A program made the translations under genes and the position numbers. A stretch of DNA of 11,416 nucleotides from Chloroflexi bacterium RIFCSPLOWO2_02_FULL_71_16 (lineage in GTDB: Bacteria; Chloroflexota; Limnocylindria; P2-11E). Location: the NCBI GenBank assembly GCA_001795345.1, contig MGON01000015.1, positions 1 to 11,416 on the forward strand, in the 5' to 3' direction. The notes under the pieces were generated by a model. The model saw only the letters and a program-made list of their open reading frames with translations. It did no database searches and was not told the origin of the DNA. Shown here piece by piece: positions 6,728-11,416 of the stretch (within the stretch, counting starts at the first letter, position 1; each line of letters starts with the position of its first letter).

Positions 6728-7116
6728 TCCGTCAGGAGCGGCCGGGGATGGCGCTTGAACACCCCGACCTCGGCGACGCCTTCCGGCAGCTCATAGCTCC
6801 ACGGCAGATTGTGGACTTCCGACATGTATACGTAGGACGTGACGGGCTTCGTCCCGTCCTGACGGATCGCGCCCAGAAGGTCGAGCCTGGCGGGTACGAG
6901 GCGCGCGGACCCCCAGAGCTCGCGCTTCGCGACCTCGATGATCGTCTCGCCGCTGCGCCGCGTGCTCGAGGGGAATTCCCATCCGCCCCGGTCGGGACGC
7001 CGGATCCACACGGTGAGGTCGCCGAAGAAGGGGATGACGAGAGCGACCTGGGCCGATGCCGGCGGGAACTCCCTGAAGGCGCTGTCCCTGCGGGAGACGA
7101 AGCTCACATCGGCCAT
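6670..7116 (-). CDS. Nudix-fold protein with degenerate Nudix box
   Basis: 148 residues with the layout of small Nudix hydrolases of the YtkD/MutT kind: LTVWIRRPDRGGWEFP (34-49), then the box region around GETIIEVAKREL (56-67), then a core beta-sheet (LLGAIRQDG, TSYVYMSEV). The box is broken. Where GX5EX7REUXEEXGU expects the paired metal-binding Glu after RE, the sequence is REL-W-G-S, and the usual PGG is PSS. The first E and the RE pair remain. Pyrophosphohydrolase activity is therefore doubtful; a binding or regulatory role, or altered chemistry, is possible. GAGG precedes the ATG closely, and a promoter-like pair lies just upstream. It overlaps the following CPBP gene by 58 bp. Fold assignment is fairly sure, function is not. 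Confidence 0.75.
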   Translation of the reverse strand: MADVSFVSRRDSAFREFPPASAQVALVIPFFGDLTVWIRRPDRGGWEFPSSTRRSGETIIEVAKRELWGSARLVPARLDLLGAIRQDGTKPVTSYVYMSEVHNLPWSYELPEGVAEVGVFKRHPRPLLTEWTDMILQAALRARRTGLR

Positions 7117-7124
7117 CGCCTCAG

Positions 7125-7154
7125 ATCAGAACACGCTCCCCGGGTGAGCGTCAA
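7125..7154 (-). promoter_or_regulatory. Candidate promoter of the Nudix-like/CPBP pair
   Basis: On the minus strand TTGACG (7154-7149) and TCTGAT (7130-7125) stand 18 bp apart, close to the sigma-70-type consensus (5/6 and 4/6). The ATG begins 8 nt after the -10, so the transcript would start at or within a few bases of the start codon and be leaderless or nearly so. Confidence 0.45.
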
Positions 7155-7166
7155 TAGGTCGGCGGT

Positions 7167-7181
7167 GTACCTTTCGGGTAC
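7167..7181. other. Short perfect hairpin GTACC-TTTCG-GGTAC
   Basis: A 5-bp inverted repeat with a 5-nt loop lies between the GalT-like terminator stem and the Nudix-like promoter. It could be an extra terminator arm or a protein site; nothing in it decides between them. Confidence 0.35.
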
Positions 7182-7183
7182 GA

Positions 7184-7203
7184 GCGAGCCGTGACCGGCT
7201 CGC
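7184..7203 (-). terminator. Terminator-like hairpin after the GalT-like gene
   Basis: GCGAGCCG and CGGCTCGC form a perfect 8-bp stem with a 4-nt loop, two bases after the TGA stop of the GalT-like gene. There is no strong T-run, as is common in high-GC genomes. It would separate the glgA/GalT-like transcript from the Nudix-like/CPBP pair. Confidence 0.6.
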
Positions 7204-7205
7204 CG

Positions 7206-8294
7206 TCACGCGCGAAGCGCGTCGGCGACTCGGAACGGATCGCTGGCGATGACGCTCGCCGCGTAGAGCTCCATCGCGCCGATGTCGCTCGTGCGGTTGC
7301 CTGGATCGCCGCGGTCGACGACGCGCGCATGCGGAGGGAAGCGCTGCCAGTCGTCGCCGTCGGGTGCGAGCGGCGGCAGGTACAGGGCCATGTCGAAGGC
7401 GACCACCCCGAGGGAGCGATGAGCCGCGAGCGTCCGCGCGATCCCGCCGGCGAGCGAGCTCTCGTCGTCGCCCGGCCGCCCGAGGACGAGGACCTCTCGC
7501 TCCTTGACCGGCGTCAGGGAGGCGAGCACGCGCGCGCGCCCGGCCGCGATGCCCAGGCCGAGGGCCTCGTGGACGGCCCACAGATCGTCGAAGTAGTCGC
7601 GCTCGTACCGAGCGCGGTACGCGAGCGCCTGGCGACGGAGCGCCTCGACCTTCGGGTAGTGCATGCCGCGCGTCGTCGTCATCTGCATGTGGGCGTGGAT
7701 GATCGAGCCACCGGCACGCCACGTCGAGTTCCACATCAGGAAGTAGTAGCGCGCGCCCGGATCCGCCTCGAGGGCGGCCTCGGCCCAGCGCCGCGCGGTC
7801 GCGAGGTGATCCCGCAGCTGATCCTCGCCGATCTCGACGAGCGGGTCGTGCGCGTCGAACACGAGCACGCCGTGATAGCCATCGTACTTCGCGATGTTCG
7901 AGGCGGTGCGCCCGCGTTCACCCTGGATGCGGCCGAACGTGTCCGCGGGAGTGCCGGTCTCGACGTGGCAGAAGGGGTCGCCGACGGCGTCGTCGATGGT
8001 CCGGCGCATCTCGTCCGCGCCCTTCACCTCCATGGGCCGGCGGGCCCGCAGCTCGTTGAAGAGCGCGCCCTGGAGGGTCACGAGGTCGGTCACTCGGACG
8101 ATCCGCTGCTCGCGCACCGCCTCGACCGAGCCGAAGAGCTTGACGATCCACTGCTCCATCTCGGGAGGCTGCTCGAGGCGCCCGACGGTCGACGTGACCA
8201 GGTAGAGGCGCGTCGCGGCCGCCCGGGCATCCGCCGGCAGGCGGGTGAGCAGATCCTCGAGGTCGGCGATCTGCGCCGGGGCGACCAGCGTCAT
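7206..8294 (-). CDS. GalT/HIT-superfamily nucleotidyltransferase-like protein
   Basis: 362 residues with the order of a galactose-1-phosphate uridylyltransferase-like fold: DPFC (106-109) in the place of the CxxC zinc site, SNIAKYDGYHGVLVFDAHD (132-150) matching the NKYPA...HEVxVExPxH region, and GGSIIHAHMQ (195-204) matching the active-site HPHxQ, with H202 as the expected nucleotidylated histidine. The first zinc Cys is Asp. Such proteins exchange a nucleotide between sugar phosphates or phosphorolyse NDP-sugars. Lying directly after glgA with an ATGA overlap, an ADP-glucose or glucose-1-phosphate related substrate is a reasonable inference but unproven. The N-terminal ~90 residues are helical and not recognised. 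The same frame is open upstream into glgA, but ATG 8294 gives the coupled start. No galK or galE is in view. Confidence 0.75.
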   Translation of the reverse strand: MTLVAPAQIADLEDLLTRLPADARAAATRLYLVTSTVGRLEQPPEMEQWIVKLFGSVEAVREQRIVRVTDLVTLQGALFNELRARRPMEVKGADEMRRTIDDAVGDPFCHVETGTPADTFGRIQGERGRTASNIAKYDGYHGVLVFDAHDPLVEIGEDQLRDHLATARRWAEAALEADPGARYYFLMWNSTWRAGGSIIHAHMQMTTTRGMHYPKVEALRRQALAYRARYERDYFDDLWAVHEALGLGIAAGRARVLASLTPVKEREVLVLGRPGDDESSLAGGIARTLAAHRSLGVVAFDMALYLPPLAPDGDDWQRFPPHARVVDRGDPGNRTSDIGAMELYAASVIASDPFRVADALRA

Positions 8295-9757
8295 GCCGCC
8301 CGGCGCGCCACTCGGGCGGCCTCGTACATCTCGACGTAGCGCCGGGCCGATGCGGCCCACGAGTGGTCGAGCTTCATGACCCGCTCGACGAGCGCGGCCC
8401 AGCGCGGCTCGTCGCGGTAGGCGTGGAGGCCGCGGCGGACCGCGTCGAGGAGCGCATCGGAGGTGTAGTCGCCGAACGAGAACCCGGTCCCGCGGCGCGG
8501 GTCGGCGTCGGCGTCGCGCACGGTGTCGGCGAGCCCGCCGACCGAGCGCACGACCGGGACGGTCCCGTACCGGAACGAGATGAGCTGGCCCAGTCCGCAC
8601 GGCTCGAAGCGCGAGGGCATGAGGAACATGTCCGCGCCCGCGTAGATGCGCTGGGCGAGAGCGGCATCGAACCCGAGCGTGAGCGAGAGGGTCCCGGGGT
8701 GCTTGGCGGCCAGCTCCTTCCAGATCGCCTCGTACGCCGGCTCGCCGGTACCGAGGACGGCGATCTGCGCTCCGGTCCGGAGGATCTCCGGGGCGACCGG
8801 TGTGAGGATGTCGATGCCTTTCTGCTCGACGAGCCGGCCGATGACGCCGAAGAGCGGCGTCCGCGCGTTGATCGCGAGACCGAGCTCCTTCTGGAGCGCG
8901 GCCTTGTCGTTCACCTTGCCACGCGGATCGGCGGCGCTGTAGCGCGCGGGGATGTGGCGGTCCGTCGCCGGATCGAACACGTCGGTGTCGATGCCGTTCA
9001 CTATCCCCCAGAGGTCGGCCTTGCGCTCCCCCAGGAGCGCGTGGAGGCCGGCCCCGAACTCCGGGGTGAGGATCTCCTCGGCGTACCGCTCGCTGACGGT
9101 GCTCACGATGTCCGCGGCCGCGATCGCTCGCGCCATCGGGTTCAGCTGGCCGGCGGCCTCGACCTTGAGACGCCGCTTCGGGAGACCCGCGAGGTCGAGG
9201 ATGTCGGCCTTGCTGTGCCCCTGATAGGCGAGGTTGTGGATGGTGAACACCGTGGCGGCGCCGCCGAGCTTGCGCCGGTAGGGGCCCGCGACCATCGCCA
9301 CCAGCAGGGCGGAGTGCCAGTCGTGCGCGTGGACGATGTCGGGGCGGACGCGGGCCTGCGCCAGGTCCTCGGCCACCGCGCGCGCGAACGCGGCGTAGCG
9401 CTTCGCGTCGTCCGGCGCGCCGTAGACCTTGGCGCGTCCGATGCGCTGGTCGTTCCTGACGAAGATCGTGCGCACCCGGTCGCGCACGAGCGACGGGTAC
9501 GACACCTTGATGGTGGAGCGGCCGTACGGAACGGATCTCGTCGCCCCGCCGTCGGGGATGCCGAACTTCGCGCGGTCGATGCTGCCGTGGAGCGGCATGT
9601 ACACCGCGACGTCGTGGCCGAGGGCGGCGAGCGCCTGCGGGAGGGATCCCGCAACGTCCGCCAGGCCGCCGACCTTCGCGTAGGGAGCGACCTCAGCGGC
9701 CGCGAACACGATCCGCACCCGCGCGACATCGTACGGAAGGCGGGTCGGCGGCGCCAT
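8291..9757 (-). CDS. glgA: Glycogen synthase, GT5 family (ADP-glucose)
   Basis: Extends alpha-1,4-glucan chains from ADP-glucose in the cytosol. Numbered from ATG 9757 (488 aa, near the usual 477), it shows the N-terminal sugar-nucleotide loop KVGGLADV (28-35), HAHDWHS (143-149), FTIHNLAYQG, GIVNGIDTDVFDP, GRLVEQKG (307-314) and the C-terminal RFEPCGLGQL motif with its Glu (about 385), followed by GGLADTV. Both Rossmann halves are complete and the GT5 core looks active. KVGGL instead of KTGGL is a common variant. GTG 9838 would add 27 residues unlike the family, with no Shine-Dalgarno, so ATG is preferred, although it also lacks a clear one. Its stop overlaps the start of the GalT-like gene (ATGA). 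No glgB, glgC or glgP is in the window. Confidence 0.95.
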   Translation of the reverse strand: MAPPTRLPYDVARVRIVFAAAEVAPYAKVGGLADVAGSLPQALAALGHDVAVYMPLHGSIDRAKFGIPDGGATRSVPYGRSTIKVSYPSLVRDRVRTIFVRNDQRIGRAKVYGAPDDAKRYAAFARAVAEDLAQARVRPDIVHAHDWHSALLVAMVAGPYRRKLGGAATVFTIHNLAYQGHSKADILDLAGLPKRRLKVEAAGQLNPMARAIAAADIVSTVSERYAEEILTPEFGAGLHALLGERKADLWGIVNGIDTDVFDPATDRHIPARYSAADPRGKVNDKAALQKELGLAINARTPLFGVIGRLVEQKGIDILTPVAPEILRTGAQIAVLGTGEPAYEAIWKELAAKHPGTLSLTLGFDAALAQRIYAGADMFLMPSRFEPCGLGQLISFRYGTVPVVRSVGGLADTVRDADADPRRGTGFSFGDYTSDALLDAVRRGLHAYRDEPRWAALVERVMKLDHSWAASARRYVEMYEAARVARRAA

Positions 9758-9930
9758 GTCGGAGCGGCATCCGTTGGACGCGCTCCGTGTGTATGCGAAG
9801 TGTGAGATCCGGCCCCCGAGCGTTTCGGAGCGCGTCACTCCGGCGTTAGAACGGCAGTAGAGATCTTGGGTAGGCGAGCGCGGATCCGGCTCCGCCGGCC
9901 CGAGCCAGAGATGCAGAAGGAGCGCATGAG
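9758..9930. other. Divergent intergenic region between glgA and the secreted protein gene
   Basis: About 170 bp that should hold promoters for both directions. I find no convincing -35/-10 pair on either strand. CCGGC-TCC-GCCGG (9886-9898) is a small inverted repeat. AGAAGGAG at 9915-9922 is a strong Shine-Dalgarno for ATG 9931, with an 8-nt spacer. Confidence 0.5.
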
Positions 9931-10554
9931 ATGTTCACGATGACCAAGCTGGCCGCCGGCACGGTCGCCGGTGTCCTCAGCGTCGCGCTGACCGGGGCGG
10001 TCGCCTTCGCGGCGTTCCAGCCCGCCGAAGGGGTCGCCACGGCGGCGACGGTCGGACAGCCGGCACAGGAGCGCGGCACCGAGCGGCCCGAGGGCAAGGG
10101 CCAGGTGCGGGCCCTCGCGGCGATCCTCGAGCGGCTCGTCCAGAACGGGACCATCACGGCCGAACAGAAGGAGACGATCCTCGAGGCGGTCGGCACGGCC
10201 GCGCACCGAGAGGCGCGCGTCAAGCGGATCTGGGCAGGCCTGATGCGCGTGTCCGTGGAGTACCTCGGCCTACCGAGGCAGGACGTCGGCGCGGCCCTCC
10301 GCGCCGGTACGTCGCTCGGCGAGCTCGCCGACGACACCGACGGGAAGAACCGGGACGGCCTGATCGACACCCTCGCCCAGCAGGTGACCGAGCGCATCGA
10401 CCAGGCGCTGGCCGACGGCACCATCACCGAAGAGCAGGCCGACAAGGCGGAAGAGGACCTCGTCGAGCGGATCACCCGCTTCGTGGACCACGAATACGAC
10501 GGTCGGGTCGGAGGCCCTGGCGGCAAGAAGACCCACGGGAAGCCCCGCGCTTAG
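9931..10554 (+). CDS. Small secreted helical protein of unknown function
   Basis: 207 residues. A hydrophobic N-terminus (residues 6-28, ending AFA) indicates a signal peptide; the chain has no Cys, so it is not a lipoprotein. The mature part is helical and charged. It carries two similar helix-turn segments: LERLVQNGTITAEQKETI (66-83) and IDQALADGTITEEQADKA (156-173), sharing GTITxEQ. Between them is YLGLPRQDVGAALRAGTSLGELA, a pattern seen in many exported actinobacterial and Chloroflexota proteins of unknown role. The C-terminal tail (GGPGGKKTHGKPRA) is basic and Gly-rich. The start is well supported by AGAAGGAG 8 nt upstream, and a terminator-like hairpin follows, so it is probably monocistronic. 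The family is not recognised with certainty; it may be an envelope or metal-binding stress protein, but nothing in the sequence proves that. Confidence 0.85.
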   Translation: MFTMTKLAAGTVAGVLSVALTGAVAFAAFQPAEGVATAATVGQPAQERGTERPEGKGQVRALAAILERLVQNGTITAEQKETILEAVGTAAHREARVKRIWAGLMRVSVEYLGLPRQDVGAALRAGTSLGELADDTDGKNRDGLIDTLAQQVTERIDQALADGTITEEQADKAEEDLVERITRFVDHEYDGRVGGPGGKKTHGKPRA

Positions 10555-10578
10555 AACCCGGAGCAAGATCTCGCACCC

Positions 10579-10608
10579 GACGCCGGATCCCTTCGGGGGT
10601 CCGGCGTC
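10579..10608 (+). terminator. Terminator-like hairpin with UUCG loop
   Basis: GACGCCGGATCCC pairs with GGGGTCCGGCGTC over 13 bp (one T-G wobble), closed by a C-TTCG-G tetraloop, 25 bp after the stop of the secreted protein gene. Very stable. No T-run follows, as is usual in such GC-rich genomes. Confidence 0.75.
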
Positions 10609-10752
10609 CCGGTATCTAGAGGGTGTCGGTCGGCATAACGAGGGCACGCGAGCACCCGTTCTTCTGTCGGACGACGAGGCGACCTGATCAGACGGGGGAG
10701 GCGAGGCCATGACGGGGCCGCTTTCGCGATCGATCGGCGTGGCGCGGGGTGC

Positions 10753-10758
10753 TATGTT
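10753..10758 (+). promoter_or_regulatory. Possible extended -10 box for the kinase gene
   Basis: TATGTT preceded by TGC resembles an extended -10. It lies inside the reading frame if the kinase starts at ATG 10709, and upstream of it if the start is GTG 10811. No -35 box is seen. Low confidence. Confidence 0.25.
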
Positions 10759-10810
10759 CGGCGCGCCCGAAGGCCTCTCGGTCAGTGGCCAGACAAGGGT
10801 GGAGCTCGCC

Positions 10811-11416
10811 GTGGACCGCGTCCTCGACCAGCGCTACCGCGTCTTGGAGCCGCTCGGGGTGGGCGGATCCGCCCAGGTCTACCTCGCCCGCGACGAGTCG
10901 CTCCACCGTGACGTCGCCGTCAAGGTCCTGGACCCGCAGGCCGCCGGCGATCAGGGCCTGCGCAAGCTGTTCGTCCGCGAGGCCCAGGCCCTCGCGAAGC
11001 TCTCCCACCCGAACGTCGTGGCGGTCCACGACGTCGGCGAGGTCGACGGGCTCCCCTACATCGTCATGGAACACCTGCCCGGCCACTCGCTCAAGCAGCG
11101 CATCGACCGGGACGGCCCGCTGTCCGTGAGCGAGGCCGTTCGTCTGGCGGTCGAGATCGCGAGCGGCCTGGCATTCGCGCACTCGCGCGGGATCATCCAC
11201 GCCGATCTCAAGCCGTCGAACGTCCTGCTCGACGAGGACGGCCACGCGAAGATCGCCGACTTCGGCATCGCACGCATGCCTCAGGAGGACGCGCAGACCC
11301 CGCAGCTCTTCGCGACGGCGATGTACGTCGCGCCCGAGCGCGTCGAGGGCAAACCTGTGTCCGGCGCGAGCGACATCTACGGCCTCGGCCTCGTGCTCTA
11401 CGAGATGCTCGTCGGC
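10811..11416 (+). CDS. Ser/Thr protein kinase, PknB-like (C-terminus beyond window)
   Basis: Eukaryotic-type kinase that phosphorylates Ser/Thr on proteins; 202 residues are visible. The ATP site is LGVGGSAQVYLA (15-26) with the catalytic Lys in AVKVL (K38). LSHPNVVAVHDVG follows. The catalytic loop is HADLKPSN (130-137), DFG is at 150-152, and APE at 174-176 lies after TAMYV. Asp and Asn of the loop are intact, so activity is expected; Ala replaces the usual Arg before Asp (non-RD type). The start is ambiguous. GTG 10811 has GGTGGAG with a 6-nt spacer and gives the short leader typical of these kinases. ATG 10709, in the same frame, has GGGGGAGG 7 nt upstream and would add 34 residues. A membrane helix and extracellular sensor domain may follow outside the window. 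Confidence 0.93.
   Translation, partial: MDRVLDQRYRVLEPLGVGGSAQVYLARDESLHRDVAVKVLDPQAAGDQGLRKLFVREAQALAKLSHPNVVAVHDVGEVDGLPYIVMEHLPGHSLKQRIDRDGPLSVSEAVRLAVEIASGLAFAHSRGIIHADLKPSNVLLDEDGHAKIADFGIARMPQEDAQTPQLFATAMYVAPERVEGKPVSGASDIYGLGLVLYEMLVG

Noticed and set aside
8295..8600. N-terminal extension of the GalT-like frame into glgA
   Set aside because: The sequence there is Arg-rich shadow of glgA; the ATGA overlap at 8291-8294 gives the natural start.
9758..9838. 27-residue N-terminal extension of GlgA from GTG 9838
   Set aside because: No Shine-Dalgarno and no resemblance to the family; ATG 9757 gives the normal length.
10609..10708. Small RNA or extra gene between the UUCG hairpin and the kinase
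   Set aside because: No frame with a start, Shine-Dalgarno and protein-like composition, and no recognisable RNA fold or promoter.

Overview
The window is high-GC bacterial DNA, densely packed with genes, often with 4-bp ATGA stop/start overlaps. No rRNA, tRNA, CRISPR array or insertion sequence is visible. The gene set fits a high-GC Gram-positive-like lineage: a pyr operon headed by pyrR, a PASTA-type or related Ser/Thr kinase, a secreted GHL10 protein ending in an Ig-like module, and glycogen synthase beside a GalT-like protein. Chloroflexota (Limnocylindria-like) or Actinomycetota are the best guesses. This placement rests on protein style and composition, not on a marker gene, and is moderate to weak.

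Left part, minus strand (1-2514): a pyrimidine biosynthesis operon pyrR-pyrB-pyrC, with each junction an ATGA overlap. A PyrR-binding RNA hairpin lies directly before pyrR and its 3' arm overlaps the ribosome binding site. This suggests translational feedback by UMP-bound PyrR. pyrC runs off the left edge. Its last 180 bases are two exact in-frame 90-bp copies that duplicate the conserved NPPLR segment and carry a strong palindrome. This is either a real tandem duplication or an assembly artefact at a contig end.

Middle, plus strand (2612-5905): a membrane-anchored GGDEF diguanylate cyclase with an intact product-inhibition site, then a secreted GHL10-type glycoside hydrolase-like protein with two C-terminal beta-sandwich modules. 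The two are separated by a terminator-like hairpin.

Middle-right, minus strand (5918-9757): two tail-to-head pairs. In transcription order these are glgA then a GalT/HIT-superfamily nucleotidyltransferase (ATGA overlap, followed by a clean 8-bp terminator stem), then a Nudix-fold protein with a broken Nudix box overlapping a CPBP-family intramembrane protease. The first pair points to storage polysaccharide and sugar-nucleotide metabolism. The role of the second pair is unclear.

Right end, plus strand (9931-11416): a small secreted helical protein with two similar motifs and a strong Shine-Dalgarno sequence, closed by a UUCG-loop terminator-like hairpin, then the N-terminal kinase domain of a Ser/Thr protein kinase that runs off the window.

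Most genes are ordinary housekeeping or accessory genes. The observations most worth a second look are the pyrC tandem repeat and palindrome, the PyrR element that covers the Shine-Dalgarno sequence, the degenerate Nudix protein fused by overlap to a CPBP gene, and the glgA/GalT-like couple. I do not see a convincing wholly new multi-gene system.
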